DNA of 38,104 nucleotides from positions 1 through 38,104 of IMG/VR virus record IMGVR_UViG_3300027973_000104; one strand, written 5' to 3'. The translations under genes were made by a program, and so were the position numbers. The notes below the pieces were generated by a model. The model had not been told where the DNA came from and searched no databases. It was given only the letters and a program-made list of their open reading frames with translations. Below are positions 6,004 through 13,704 of this stretch, piece after piece. Numbering within the stretch: the first letter of the stretch is position 1; each line of letters starts with the position of its first letter. Source of the DNA: a virus.

Positions 6004-6046
6004 GTGTTGTTTTGTTATCTTCAATCTACCCCATCGGGGTTTCTTT

Positions 6047-6535
6047 TTACACCGTTCGAATCATATTAGGATCGTCAAGGAGATATTTGTTTTGCCCAAC
6101 GAGAATCGTACGAAACGCACGGTCGACCACATTGCCTTCGACGTGCGAGGAACCCGTGGAACGTTTCATCTTGACGGTCGTCATGCCGAGGTACACCGCG
6201 AATGTTCCTTGGGGAAGTTGATCGCTACCGGGGAGGGCAGCATACGTCACGGGTGCGCCGGCCGTGAAAATGGGCGTCAGCTTTGCCTTCTTCAAGAGAG
6301 GTAGGGGAAATCCCTTTGATTGAACAATCGTTGCCTCAATGACGAAGGTGATGGGTGATCCTTGATTGATCTCGTCCCACGCCACCCGAGTGGCATCGTT
6401 CATAGGGGGTTCTAGGTAGAACCATGGCTCATTGGCTACACGAACGACGCCACTCGGGCGGGGACGGCGGGGAGCCTTCTTGACCGGTGGCACCGCGGAC
6501 GGGTTGGTCCACGTGATCTTTGGTCGAGGCTTCAT
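6047..6535 (-). CDS. Hypothetical protein, Pro/Lys-rich N-terminus
   Basis: 162 residues. A basic, Pro-rich N-terminus (MKPRPKITWTNPSAVPPVKKAP) precedes a mixed beta-rich body (ITFVIEATIV, GTFAVYLGMTTVKMKR) ending QNKYLLDDPNMIRTV. No known domain recognised. ATG 6535 lies 6 nt behind TACCAT in a TGTAAA-17 bp-TACCAT promoter, so probably leaderless. It is the only protein gene of its transcript before the tRNA at 6003. Confidence 0.7.
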   Translation of the reverse strand: MKPRPKITWTNPSAVPPVKKAPRRPRPSGVVRVANEPWFYLEPPMNDATRVAWDEINQGSPITFVIEATIVQSKGFPLPLLKKAKLTPIFTAGAPVTYAALPGSDQLPQGTFAVYLGMTTVKMKRSTGSSHVEGNVVDRAFRTILVGQNKYLLDDPNMIRTV

Positions 6536-6541
6536 GGTCCA

Positions 6542-6570
6542 ATGGTAACCTATTGGACATTGACTTTACA
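6542..6570 (-). promoter_or_regulatory. Leaderless-type promoter
   Basis: Minus strand: TGTAAA (6570-6565), 17 bp, TACCAT (6547-6542), 6 nt to ATG 6535. Confidence 0.75.
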
Positions 6571-6573
6571 CCG

Positions 6574-7191
6574 TCATGATTTTTTCTTGGGCTTGAGCCC
6601 CTTGGATTTCATGTAGGCCGCGAGGATGACATCACGTTTTTTCTGGGGTGCGGAGGCCCATTGCCATAGGACCGAATTCTCGATATTTTTCAGGCGACCT
6701 TCCAGATCACCTGCAACCTTTTCCAGACGGGTGACGGCAGCCGTGGATGCTTCAGGTAGGTCCATACCTAGTTCCATCGCAACGGCCACGATCTCGTCGA
6801 TAGCCCCATCGGCCATAGCGGTGGCGGCTCGCTTGTAGAGTTCCGATTTCTCTGGGTCCCCACCTGTCTTGTCCGGATGGGTGGCGACCGCGATTTTCTT
6901 CCAGAGTGCCTTTATTTCTTCTGGGATTTCTGGATCTTCACGCGTCGGAAGATCGGGCTGAGAGGTAGGATCCCCTTCGGTCCGATCTTCCATGATGATG
7001 GTGGGTGGTGGCGGCGGCGGAGGTGCAGGTGGCGGTTCTTCGGTACCATCTGCTACCTGCGACAGTTCATCCATGAACTGTTTGGTGATGTCATCCATCA
7101 CCTCCTCTCGGTCTTCAATCTCGAGGCGTAGATGTTCGACCTTCAGAGTTAAGCTCTTCCACTTGCGTTTTCCGCTGCCCTTCATGGGCAT
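6574..7191 (-). CDS. J-domain (DnaJ-like) protein
   Basis: 205 residues. Charged helical N-terminus, then a Pro-rich linker (residues about 53-63) and a J-domain core: ALWKKIAVATHPDKTGGDPEK with the diagnostic HPD at 105-107. The C-terminus is helical and Lys-rich. J-domains stimulate Hsp70-type chaperones, so this protein probably recruits host DnaK to a phage client. It is the last gene of the MoxR-metallopeptidase-J operon, 22 bases behind the previous stop. ATG 7191 and ATG 7185 are both possible; no clear Shine-Dalgarno. Confidence 0.8.
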   Translation of the reverse strand: MPMKGSGKRKWKSLTLKVEHLRLEIEDREEVMDDITKQFMDELSQVADGTEEPPPAPPPPPPPTIIMEDRTEGDPTSQPDLPTREDPEIPEEIKALWKKIAVATHPDKTGGDPEKSELYKRAATAMADGAIDEIVAVAMELGMDLPEASTAAVTRLEKVAGDLEGRLKNIENSVLWQWASAPQKKRDVILAAYMKSKGLKPKKKS

Positions 7192-7213
7192 AAATATTCA
7201 TCGTGGAAATATT

Positions 7214-7774
7214 CTACGGATGGCTCTCGAAATCTGGGTCTTTTAGAGCCCACCGTATGTAGGACTTAATGAACCTCGATTTAAGTTCGTTCCATCGCAT
7301 GTCGTTGATCTCAATGTTCAACTTTTTAGCGAGCTTGCGCCCTCGGTGCCAAGCTTCAAATTCTTCTTCGAGGACTGAGCACCTGTGGATGAACTTACCT
7401 TTGATGGCTGGGTCATAGGTTGACGGGTAGCCTAAGGTGAACCTAGGGTTCGTTGTTCCGTCGCCGGATCCAACGAGGAGGTGGCCGCACTCATGGAGGA
7501 GGATGAAGAGCTGATTCTCATACGTTTGAGTGGAGTTGACGTAAATCTTTTTTTCATCTGAGACGAAAGAACCAGCCTCACGTCTGTTGGTGAACTCCAC
7601 TTCTATTTTTCGAGTGGCGCACCATGAGACCGTGAGGTCGAGCCCGGCCGAAGATGCTATATCTAGATCCAAACGGGCCCGAGCCTTGGGCTCGGTGGCA
7701 GGATCTTTCGACCTCTGCTTTTCGTACCGTGCCCAGGCTCGTTCCTCCCAGGATTGGCGCTGGAAGGGTGGCAT
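7214..7774 (-). CDS. Putative zinc metallopeptidase (HExxH)
   Basis: 186 residues from ATG 7774, four bases behind the MoxR stop. Residues 89-101 read LFILLHECGHLLV, with HECGH (94-98) as the zinc-binding HExxH of zincins; a downstream conserved-looking EEEFEAWHRG could supply the third ligand. Helical C-terminus. Overall it resembles small ImmA/IrrE- or SprT-like zincins, but the exact family is not resolved. Cotranscription with MoxR suggests a protein-remodelling or proteolysis role. A longer in-frame extension overlaps MoxR and is Ser/Thr/Arg-rich, so it is rejected. Confidence 0.75.
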   Translation of the reverse strand: MPPFQRQSWEERAWARYEKQRSKDPATEPKARARLDLDIASSAGLDLTVSWCATRKIEVEFTNRREAGSFVSDEKKIYVNSTQTYENQLFILLHECGHLLVGSGDGTTNPRFTLGYPSTYDPAIKGKFIHRCSVLEEEFEAWHRGRKLAKKLNIEINDMRWNELKSRFIKSYIRWALKDPDFESHP

Positions 7775-7778
7775 CGCG

Positions 7779-8903
7779 TCACTTCTTCTTCTTCGACTTT
7801 GCAGCTGCGTCGCCATTCCCCATGTTGATTCCCGGCACATCGGGGACCTTGTCCTTGTCGACGCCGAAGACAGAGAGAATGTGGTTGACGCACCACTTGT
7901 GAACCGACTTGGCGAGTTCGAGGTTGTTGACCCCACCAGCCGTCAGCTTCGACCAGGCCGAGACCCGTAGCTCTGCGGGGAGATCACCCATGAAGTCACG
8001 AAGGTTGGCACCTTGGTTGTCGTCGAGGACCTTCAGATTCTTCGTGACGTGGTCTGACACCTTTTCGATGGCAACGTTGAGCTTCTCTTGGCCAAGCTTG
8101 GCGATCTTGGACTTGACCTTCTTGTAGTCCTGAATGATCTCCTCACCCGTCACCTGGGAGTCGATCGTCTTGACGTAGCCGTGGAAGGCGATGGTGGCCT
8201 CCGTACCGACGTAACCGAGGCACAACGGATAGAAGAGCGAGTCATCCGGAAGATCCGCTACGCCATTGGAAACCAAGGCATGTGAGAGGCGTTCCCAGCT
8301 GCGGCGGCTAGGGGCAACGGCCGAGGCATCACCATTCTTCGGGGGATCGAGCCACTTCTCGTTGCCAGCGATGAAAGTGACGACGTTCTCATGCACCGTG
8401 CCTGACTCCTTGGCCCAGGCGAGCCAGTCCTGCGTGTCCGGCGTGAGGTCGATGGCCCAGAAGCGATCGAGAAGGGCAGGATCCATCTCGTTGACCGAGT
8501 AGGCCGCCGAGGCATTGATTGCCGCGTAGACCCGGGTCTGGGGGTGAAGCTTCCAGCCGTTGAGCTCACGATCGAGGACGACCTGGAAGGCTGCCTGCAT
8601 GACCTCGGGGGTGGCGCGGTTGAGCTCGTCGAGGAAGAGAGCCACCGGCTTGGAACACGCCCGCTTGTACCACTCTGGCGGGTTGAAGCGCGTAACCTCG
8701 CCATCCGTGGAGGGGAGACCGATCATGTCACCCTCACTCATCTGTGAGAGGCGGCGGTCAATGACATCAAGGCCGAAACCCTTGGCTACCTGGCGGACGA
8801 TCTGGGACTTGCCGATGCCGTGGTTACCACGGAGCAGGACCGAGGTCTCGACCGGGAGCTTAGAGGAGACCTTGAGGAAGGTACGGACGGACATGGTGGT
8901 CAT
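7779..8903 (-). CDS. MoxR-type AAA+ ATPase
   Basis: 374 residues. Walker A GNHGIGKS (26-33), Walker B LFLDELNR (89-96) and a sensor-like AAINAS support an AAA+ ATPase of the MoxR/CbbQ group. The C-terminal 130 residues are helical and end in a Lys-rich tail. Family members pair with VWA-domain proteins, here most likely the VWA metallopeptidase at 2154-3434, though the two genes lie 4.3 kb apart. Unlike most genes here it has a real leader: the -10 box is 32 bases ahead of the ATG and AAGGA lies about 11 bases upstream. It heads the operon with the zincin and the J-domain protein. Confidence 0.9.
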   Translation of the reverse strand: MTTMSVRTFLKVSSKLPVETSVLLRGNHGIGKSQIVRQVAKGFGLDVIDRRLSQMSEGDMIGLPSTDGEVTRFNPPEWYKRACSKPVALFLDELNRATPEVMQAAFQVVLDRELNGWKLHPQTRVYAAINASAAYSVNEMDPALLDRFWAIDLTPDTQDWLAWAKESGTVHENVVTFIAGNEKWLDPPKNGDASAVAPSRRSWERLSHALVSNGVADLPDDSLFYPLCLGYVGTEATIAFHGYVKTIDSQVTGEEIIQDYKKVKSKIAKLGQEKLNVAIEKVSDHVTKNLKVLDDNQGANLRDFMGDLPAELRVSAWSKLTAGGVNNLELAKSVHKWCVNHILSVFGVDKDKVPDVPGINMGNGDAAAKSKKKK

Positions 8904-8935
8904 TGCTTTGTTTCCTTGTTAGGAGGTATGATCAG

Positions 8936-8964
8936 ATACTACCAAGTTGGTCGTGAACTTTGCA
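8936..8964 (-). promoter_or_regulatory. Promoter of MoxR operon (with leader)
   Basis: Minus strand: TGCAAA (8964-8959), 17 bp, TAGTAT (8941-8936). The ATG at 8903 is 32 bases further, with AAGGA as Shine-Dalgarno, so this unit is not leaderless. Confidence 0.75.
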
Positions 8965-9007
8965 CTGTCGTCGAAAAAAGTTTCTGAATTTTTCGCCGCC
9001 GCCGGAT

Positions 9008-9640
9008 TCATCCAACTGCAACCCGAGTTTCAGATGGCGAGTCAGTAAGGACCGAGTCCTGGATCTCAACCAGCTCAACATCGCTAGTGAAGAGGTATAC
9101 AGGACGCTTGAAGCCGGGGACGTTTACGTAGCATCGGATGCGCTGGGCACGATCAACGGTTCCGAGCTTGCCGATGAACCGAGGATCACCACCTACGATC
9201 CGAACGTTGCTACCAGTCTCTACACTCTGGCCGAGGGCACGTTCTGTGGCCTTAGTGCGGTTGAAATGCTGGAGGTGAAGGGCGAGGGACGTCACCTGCT
9301 CTGCTGAGAGATTCGTCGTGATCTCGTCGAAGAGCCGTTGCGTGGCAGTGTTGATGGTCGGAAGCTTTGATGCCGCCTTGGCGATCTTCTTCATGTGAAC
9401 CGGACCCTTGGGCGCCACAGCCTTGGCCGCGCGCCGGGCTTCACGCTCTGCATCACGAAGCTTCTTGGCTTCGGCTCGGGCTACGTCATCAACCTTCTTC
9501 ACGGGCTTGGCCGTCGGGGTCTTGTATGCAGGCGATTCGTCACTTGTGATCTGTGCGCCTTCCTTCATGGCCTTACGGGCCTTGGCAGCGGCGAGAGCCT
9601 TGTCGATAGCCGAGAGCTTGTTGTCAGAAGCGTTTTGCAT
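9008..9640 (-). CDS. Hypothetical protein with C-terminal KOW-like segment
   Basis: 210 residues. The N-terminal 90 are Ala/Lys-rich and helical (possible coiled coil, EAKKLRDAEREARRAAK). The middle is helical. The C-terminus reads GSNVRIVGGDPRFIGKLGTV...CYVNVPG, which matches the strand-G-x-G pattern of KOW/NusG-type motifs that touch RNA or ribosomes. A nucleic-acid binding role is inference. It has a leader of about 50 bases with AAAAGGA before ATG 9640. Confidence 0.7.
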   Translation of the reverse strand: MQNASDNKLSAIDKALAAAKARKAMKEGAQITSDESPAYKTPTAKPVKKVDDVARAEAKKLRDAEREARRAAKAVAPKGPVHMKKIAKAASKLPTINTATQRLFDEITTNLSAEQVTSLALHLQHFNRTKATERALGQSVETGSNVRIVGGDPRFIGKLGTVDRAQRIRCYVNVPGFKRPVYLFTSDVELVEIQDSVLTDSPSETRVAVG

Positions 9641-9690
9641 GATGATGAGTCCTTTTCCGTTGGTGGGTTGATTAACCCGTTGATGTTATT

Positions 9691-9719
9691 AGTCTATCTT
9701 GTTATTCGGCAGCTTTACA
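9691..9719 (-). promoter_or_regulatory. Promoter with leader
   Basis: Minus strand: TGTAAA (9719-9714), 17 bp, TAGACT (9696-9691). The ATG at 9640 follows a leader with AAGGA and a small GGGTT/AACCC hairpin. Confidence 0.65.
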
Positions 9720-9743
9720 CTGTTCAGTGTCAAATTTTTTCTG

Positions 9744-9935
9744 TTACGAATTTTGCTTACGAAGAGCCTTCTTCGCTCCACTCACCCCACCAGCCAGGCC
9801 AGCCCCGAGTGCTTTGGCCTGTGCCGTGGGACGATTAAAGAAACGTTTGGTGGCCGCGAAGGCCAGGACGATCTGCGTCTTCATGGCGCGGGGGATGTAG
9901 AAGAACAACCACACGATACGTTTGATGAGGTTCAT
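9744..9935 (-). CDS. Small basic protein
   Basis: 63 residues, MNLIKRIVWLFFYIPRAMK then basic Ala/Gly-rich sequence ending ALRKQNS. The first 15 residues are hydrophobic with a Lys/Arg pair, suggesting membrane association. Unknown function. It lies downstream of the RadA-like gene across a TGCAA-N4-TTGCA site. A longer in-frame extension overlaps the RadA-like gene and is rejected. Confidence 0.55.
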   Translation of the reverse strand: MNLIKRIVWLFFYIPRAMKTQIVLAFAATKRFFNRPTAQAKALGAGLAGGVSGAKKALRKQNS

Positions 9936-9955
9936 GACTTTTCTTTCGATGATGT

Positions 9956-9971
9956 ATGCAATTAGTTGCAT
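9956..9971. promoter_or_regulatory. TGCAA-N4-TTGCA site 3
   Basis: ATGCAA-TTAG-TTGCAT, arms perfect, between the stop of the RadA-like gene and the small basic gene on the minus strand. Compare 1716, 5694 and 18589. Confidence 0.45.
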
Positions 9972-9978
9972 GGTTTCA

Positions 9979-10743
9979 TCAGTCGTTGTAGGAGATGGTG
10001 CCCTTCTCGTAGAGACCCTTCTTCTCGATGCCGAGGATGAAGGTCTTACCACTGCAACCGAACCGGTTCTTCTGCACCTCGAAGAGGCGCTCGCCGAAGG
10101 TCTCCGAGTTCTTCTTGTCGTCGATAAAGAGGTGGGCGTGGGCGTCGACGGTGTGCTTGATCTGTTGCTTGCCGGCGAACTCGCCACCCTTGGTGACCTG
10201 GCCGATGATGATAGCCACGCCGAAGTTCTCCTTGCACCAGTTGGTGATCATCTCGGTGGCACGGACCTGGCTCATCGAGTTGGTGAAGCCGTCCTTGTAT
10301 TTGCCGTCGTCGAGCGTTTGAAGCGAGTCGATGATGAGGAAGACCTGCTTGCCCTTGTTGGCCTTGCGCAGGTGATCGGCGTGCTCTAGGATGTCGGCGA
10401 CGAGGCTGTCCTGACCGGCGACGAAGCCGTCCTGCATGCCGAGCCGCTTGGCCACCTTGCGGACCTGGAAGAGCGACTCCTCTGCGGTGTTGAAGAGGCA
10501 GACGTTGCCGCTGGCCGTGATGGCGTTGGCGAGCTGGAGGCACATCGTCGTCTTACCGGCGCCGGGGGTACCGGTCAGGAGCATCGCGGTCGAGGGGGTC
10601 ATGCCTTCACCACCCATGGCCTCGTCGAAGAACTTGAGGCCGGTGCGAACCGTCTGCTCGAGCTGGGCGGGGACCTCGAGATCGAGGATGTTGGTGCCGC
10701 GCTTCCAGGACTTGAGGCCGACGTTCATCTTCATCTGCGACAT
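9979..10743 (-). CDS. RadA/RecA-fold ATPase
   Basis: 255 residues from ATG 10743. Walker A GTPGAGKT (58-65), Walker B FLIIDS (135-140), and the RadA signature KNRFG (225-229) followed by EKKGLYE. It lacks the N-terminal zinc finger and the C-terminal Lon-like domain of cellular RadA, so it is a minimal RadA core; RadA drives branch migration in recombination. Two starts compete. ATG 10743 has AAGGAG about 6 bases upstream. An in-frame ATG at 10782 lies 7 nt behind a TACAAC -10 box and would give a leaderless form with 13 extra residues (MAGKEPVPPRRTN). Both could be used. Confidence 0.88.
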   Translation of the reverse strand: MSQMKMNVGLKSWKRGTNILDLEVPAQLEQTVRTGLKFFDEAMGGEGMTPSTAMLLTGTPGAGKTTMCLQLANAITASGNVCLFNTAEESLFQVRKVAKRLGMQDGFVAGQDSLVADILEHADHLRKANKGKQVFLIIDSLQTLDDGKYKDGFTNSMSQVRATEMITNWCKENFGVAIIIGQVTKGGEFAGKQQIKHTVDAHAHLFIDDKKNSETFGERLFEVQKNRFGCSGKTFILGIEKKGLYEKGTISYND

Positions 10744-10789
10744 GTTCGTTCTCCTTGGTGGGACCGGCTCCTTGCCGGCCATGGATCTA

Positions 10790-10818
10790 GTTGTACCAGG
10801 TTTCGTCGAAGCTTTGCA
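10790..10818 (-). promoter_or_regulatory. Promoter of RadA-like gene
   Basis: Minus strand: TGCAAA (10818-10813), 17 bp, TACAAC (10795-10790). An in-frame ATG follows after 7 nt (10782) and a Shine-Dalgarno-led ATG at 10743. A CCGGC-AAGGA-GCCGG hairpin lies between them. Confidence 0.7.
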
Positions 10819-11023
10819 CCGCCCTCGCACAATTTGTAAAAGAGCCCGAAGGCCTTTAGAGAGGCCTTGCCGTGAGCAAAGGTGTAACCTCATTCGACTC
10901 GAGAAAAGCCTTCCAAAAGCATCCTGAGCCTACAACGGCCGAGCCCCTTATTTACACCGGTGGTTGAGCAAAAGTACCGCTCTTGTTGAAAGTAACTTTC
11001 GCAGCAAAAAAGTTCTCGGGCGG
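10819..11023. other. Divergent intergenic region
   Basis: About 240 bases between the minus-strand RadA-like gene and the plus-strand block. No gene seen. It holds a hairpin AAGGCC...GGCCTT (10849-10868) and A/T-rich stretches, and separates the two transcription directions of the window. No iterons or DnaA-like boxes were identified. Confidence 0.4.
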
Positions 11024-11052
11024 TGCAAAGGTTGGCCGTGCCATGGTATACT
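11024..11052 (+). promoter_or_regulatory. Leaderless-type promoter
   Basis: TGCAAA 11024-11029, 17 bp, TATACT 11047-11052, AGGACC, ATG 11059. Confidence 0.85.
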
Positions 11053-11058
11053 AGGACC

Positions 11059-11397
11059 ATGAAGAACATCAGAATCTACGTTGTCACGGTCTCGGTCGCC
11101 TACGAAGATCCCGCAGCCCAACACGTCTTCCTCGACGAGCCTTCGGCCCGCGTCGCCTTCAACAACCTGGCAGCCGAGCTGCGGGACGGTGGCCTTGAGT
11201 TCGGTGACGCCGTGGTCCTCAGCGGGCCCTTCGCCCCCGGGGATGACATCCACGACGCCATCAACAAGGTACAGGCCGTCTGCAACCCGGCCGTCGAGGC
11301 GGCTGCGGATCGGGCCGCGCGACGCAAGGCCAATCGCAAGAAGCCCGCCAAACCGGCCGACGCCTACGCCGCCATGCGCATGGCCGACGGCGGCTGA
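11059..11397 (+). CDS. Hypothetical protein, basic C-terminus
   Basis: 112 residues, MKNIRIYVVTVSVAYEDPAAQHVF... N-terminal beta strands and a helix (ARVAFNNLAAELRDGG) form a small alpha/beta fold; the C-terminus (DRAARRKANRKKPAK) is basic and could bind nucleic acid. First plus-strand gene after the divergent region. The ATG is fixed by the 6-nt distance to TATACT. Function unknown. Confidence 0.7.
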   Translation: MKNIRIYVVTVSVAYEDPAAQHVFLDEPSARVAFNNLAAELRDGGLEFGDAVVLSGPFAPGDDIHDAINKVQAVCNPAVEAAADRAARRKANRKKPAKPADAYAAMRMADGG

Positions 11398-11414
11398 AGA
11401 ACAACCGGACTCAG

Positions 11415-11443
11415 TGCAAAGTTCGCGTTAGAAAAGGTATACA
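11415..11443 (+). promoter_or_regulatory. Leaderless-type promoter (7-nt gap)
   Basis: TGCAAA 11415-11420, 17 bp, TATACA 11438-11443, 7 nt to ATG 11451. Confidence 0.8.
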
Positions 11444-11450
11444 TGGTATC

Positions 11451-11642
11451 ATGAAAACGATCGAGCTGCTCTTCTCTGACGTCAGTTTCGGCACACACGA
11501 GTTTGGCTTCCTGTCCCGGAAGCTCGGCTACGCCGACGCGGAGGATGCTGGAGACTCTGAGGATGTGCGCTACCGGAAGTACCTTGCCGGGATGGGGATC
11601 GAGGCTCGGGTGGTCGGGGGAAAGGTCCACCTCATACCCTGA
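11451..11642 (+). CDS. Small hypothetical protein
   Basis: 63 residues, MKTIELLFSDVSFGTHEFGF... ending GKVHLIP. Acidic middle (DAEDAGDSEDV) and mixed alpha/beta pattern. No family recognised. Own promoter, so an independently expressed single-gene unit. Confidence 0.65.
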   Translation: MKTIELLFSDVSFGTHEFGFLSRKLGYADAEDAGDSEDVRYRKYLAGMGIEARVVGGKVHLIP

Positions 11643-11647
11643 ACGTG

Positions 11648-11676
11648 TGCAAACTTCAACTCAGAAGTGATAGGGT
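11648..11676 (+). promoter_or_regulatory. Leaderless-type promoter (TAGGGT class)
   Basis: TGCAAA 11648-11653, 17 bp, TAGGGT 11671-11676, AGAACC, ATG 11683. Confidence 0.8.
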
Positions 11677-11682
11677 AGAACC

Positions 11683-11964
11683 ATGATTGATCTCTTCATT
11701 GGATGGGGCGTCTCTGTCCTGTTGGGTAGCGGAACTCTCTACCTCATCTTCATGGTCTTTGCGTTAGCCTTCCCTCGGCTCTTTCGGGTGGGCTACTGGC
11801 TTTTCATGATGCCCATCATGTCGCTGGGACCAGCCATCCTCGGGTGGCTCTTTCTCGGCTTCTGGCTCGGGTGGAACAGCGCAACATTCATGTTGACGTT
11901 GGCCTGCGGAACGGCCTTCGGCTTCGCTTTCTGCCTCTGGTCGGATCCGAAGCAAACGCCTTGA
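11683..11964 (+). CDS. Integral membrane protein
   Basis: 93 residues, almost entirely hydrophobic, with three probable transmembrane segments (about 4-29, 36-62, 65-86) and short polar ends. Unknown function. Phage membrane proteins of this size are often lysis, exclusion or host-takeover factors, but nothing here decides that. It may be cotranscribed with 11983 and 12201. Confidence 0.7.
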   Translation: MIDLFIGWGVSVLLGSGTLYLIFMVFALAFPRLFRVGYWLFMMPIMSLGPAILGWLFLGFWLGWNSATFMLTLACGTAFGFAFCLWSDPKQTP

Positions 11965-11982
11965 TTGCGAAAGGATGAACTC

Positions 11983-12201
11983 ATGGATCCTCGGCTCAAA
12001 GATGCTCTAATCGCCTACGTCGTAAGCACGTTGTCCGATTCTACAGGTGTCAATGAGGTGGCGATGCTGTCACTCTACAAGCTACGGGGTGAGTCCACCG
12101 ACATGGCCGTGCGGCGTGAGGTTGATACCTTGATCCACAGGGTTGAGAAGCGGGGCGATAGATACTATCTCAACGTCCCCGATCTGCTGAGCTGCATCTA
12201 A
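11983..12201 (+). CDS. Small protein, possible winged-helix type
   Basis: 72 residues, MDPRLKDALIAYVVSTLSDS... with helical repeats and a final RVEKRGDRYYLNVPDLL, a beta-wing-like ending seen in small winged-helix proteins. DNA binding is a guess. ATG 11983 is chosen over an in-frame TTG at 11965 because AAGGATGA precedes it at normal distance. Its stop overlaps the next start as TAATG. Confidence 0.6.
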   Translation: MDPRLKDALIAYVVSTLSDSTGVNEVAMLSLYKLRGESTDMAVRREVDTLIHRVEKRGDRYYLNVPDLLSCI

Positions 12202-12290
12202 TGTTTACCTTAGCCCTCAAGATCGTGTGCTGCGGATTCATCTTCGTGCTTCTTCCACTCTTCGTGGCGGCGACGTTAGATGAGAGGTAA
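12201..12290 (+). CDS. 29-residue membrane peptide
   Basis: MFTLALKIVCCGFIFVLLPL then VAATLDER: a single transmembrane helix with a charged end. The start shares one base with the preceding stop (TAATG), which indicates coupled translation and supports a real gene despite the size. Function unknown. Confidence 0.55.
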   Translation: MFTLALKIVCCGFIFVLLPLFVAATLDER

Positions 12291-12294
12291 GCAG

Positions 12295-12323
12295 TGCAAA
12301 GTCATCTCAAACTTGTTTAGGAT
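12295..12323 (+). promoter_or_regulatory. Leaderless-type promoter
   Basis: TGCAAA 12295-12300, 17 bp, TAGGAT 12318-12323, AGCCCT, ATG 12330. Confidence 0.75.
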
Positions 12324-12329
12324 AGCCCT

Positions 12330-13070
12330 ATGGACAATGCAGCCCGCACCACAGCTTTGAAGACCGCCAAGGCCTTGATCAAGACTCACGGGCTGATGGG
12401 CCACATGAACAAGTACAACCAAGACCAGCTGGCTCGCGAGGTTTATGAGGCCGACGCTGGTTTTCGTTGCGACTTCCATCTGGATCCAAAGGCGTCCGCC
12501 TGGGCTGATCAGAACCCCAGCTGTTCGATCATACTCAGCTACACGGTGGATCCCAAAGGTACCCGACTAGCTGACGACAGGAGTACGGTGCTTGACCATC
12601 ACCTGAGCGTAAGGATCTCTGCCAACGGGAACGACATGACCATGGAGACCTTTCGGAAACGGGAGGCCTTGATGTCTATGACGAACATGTTATGCGAGAT
12701 GTTGATCGCCAGCCTACCACGGAAAGTGACGTCCATGATGGAGACCGCCGCTGAGACCGCCGACAGGGTGCAACGAGCGATGGAACAGACTGTGGGTCAT
12801 CAGATCTTCCTTGCGCTTGGAACTGCGGCATTCAAGGGGTTACGTAAGAACGGAACAGCCAGAAGTTTCCGTCTTCCGACGACGGCCACCTCAACCGATG
12901 GCAAGTACCCCGACGCTGGGACTTACCGATACCGGCAAGTGAGGTCCACAGACAGCCTAGGTCGCCCGCGGGAGGTAGCCCATTATTCAATCAGGGTTTA
13001 CGGATCTGACGGAACTGTCCCACCATCTTTGTCAATTCGACGTGTCGACGCAGTGCAAAGTCAACTTTAG
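12330..13070 (+). CDS. Hypothetical protein, 246 aa
   Basis: No known domain recognised. The N-terminal half looks structured (helix KTAKALIKTHGLM; later strands SIILSYTVDP, HHLSVRIS). The middle is Met/Ala-rich helix (EMLIASLPRKVTSMMETAAETADRVQRAM). The C-terminus is Arg/Tyr-rich beta. The final codons overlap the -35 box of the next promoter (...AVQSQL). The start is fixed by the 6-nt rule. Confidence 0.7.
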   Translation: MDNAARTTALKTAKALIKTHGLMGHMNKYNQDQLAREVYEADAGFRCDFHLDPKASAWADQNPSCSIILSYTVDPKGTRLADDRSTVLDHHLSVRISANGNDMTMETFRKREALMSMTNMLCEMLIASLPRKVTSMMETAAETADRVQRAMEQTVGHQIFLALGTAAFKGLRKNGTARSFRLPTTATSTDGKYPDAGTYRYRQVRSTDSLGRPREVAHYSIRVYGSDGTVPPSLSIRRVDAVQSQL

Positions 13071-13082
13071 ACGTGGTAATAT
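13054..13082 (+). promoter_or_regulatory. Leaderless-type promoter inside previous gene end
   Basis: TGCAAA 13054-13059, 17 bp, TAATAT 13077-13082, AAATCT, ATG 13089. The -35 box is coding for the preceding gene. Confidence 0.8.
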
Positions 13083-13088
13083 AAATCT

Positions 13089-13697
13089 ATGATCGACACC
13101 ATCCTGCCGCCCCCGCCTGAGGAACCTGAGTTCGAGTCGATCTCTTCGATCCTCGCGAATGAGGCAAAAGAGAAGGCCCGGCTCGCTCAGAAGCCTATCA
13201 TCGATCTCCTTGAAGACGCGATCGAACTGGACGAGGATGGGGTGCCTGTGTTCACGATCCCTCCTGGTGAGCGGGTCATCATCGAGCGGGTCGCGACCGT
13301 CCTGCCGGGAAAGCAGTGGCTCGACACGAAGGTGTACACGGTTGAGACCATCGACGGTGTCACTGGTAACCTCATGTTGTGGGATGACGACGGCAAGTGC
13401 CATGCCATGTCGAACTACCTCACCGCTCCTAAGAAAGGCTACAAGTTCAAGGTTCCGCCGGCCAAGGGAAGTCTGCAAATCCAGGGACGTAAGCGAGGCC
13501 GGCCGCGTAAGGTGGTACCCCTTGGTCAGGAGAAGCCGGAGGTTCCCGTCCAACTGGATGAGAACGGGCAGCCGATCAAGAAGAAGAGGGGTCGCCCGGC
13601 TGGGACCAAGAATCGGCCAAGGGAGGTTGTGGCTGCGGAACGCAAGGCCAAGGCTCAGATGAAGTCGAAGAAGAAGGCAGGACGTAAAAAGGCCTGA
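13089..13697 (+). CDS. AT-hook-like DNA-binding protein
   Basis: 202 residues. The acidic, Pro-rich N-terminus (LPPPPEEPEFESISSIL) leads to a beta-rich middle (PGERVIIERVATVLPG). The C-terminal 75 residues are strongly basic with two AT-hook-like cores, RKRGRPRK and KKRGRPAGTK, and a Lys tail. AT-hooks bind the minor groove of AT-rich DNA; a nucleoid- or replication-associated role is inference. A tRNA-Arg follows 7 bases after the stop, so both probably share one transcript. Confidence 0.75.
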   Translation: MIDTILPPPPEEPEFESISSILANEAKEKARLAQKPIIDLLEDAIELDEDGVPVFTIPPGERVIIERVATVLPGKQWLDTKVYTVETIDGVTGNLMLWDDDGKCHAMSNYLTAPKKGYKFKVPPAKGSLQIQGRKRGRPRKVVPLGQEKPEVPVQLDENGQPIKKKRGRPAGTKNRPREVVAAERKAKAQMKSKKKAGRKKA

Positions 13698-13704
13698 CGG
13701 CCAT

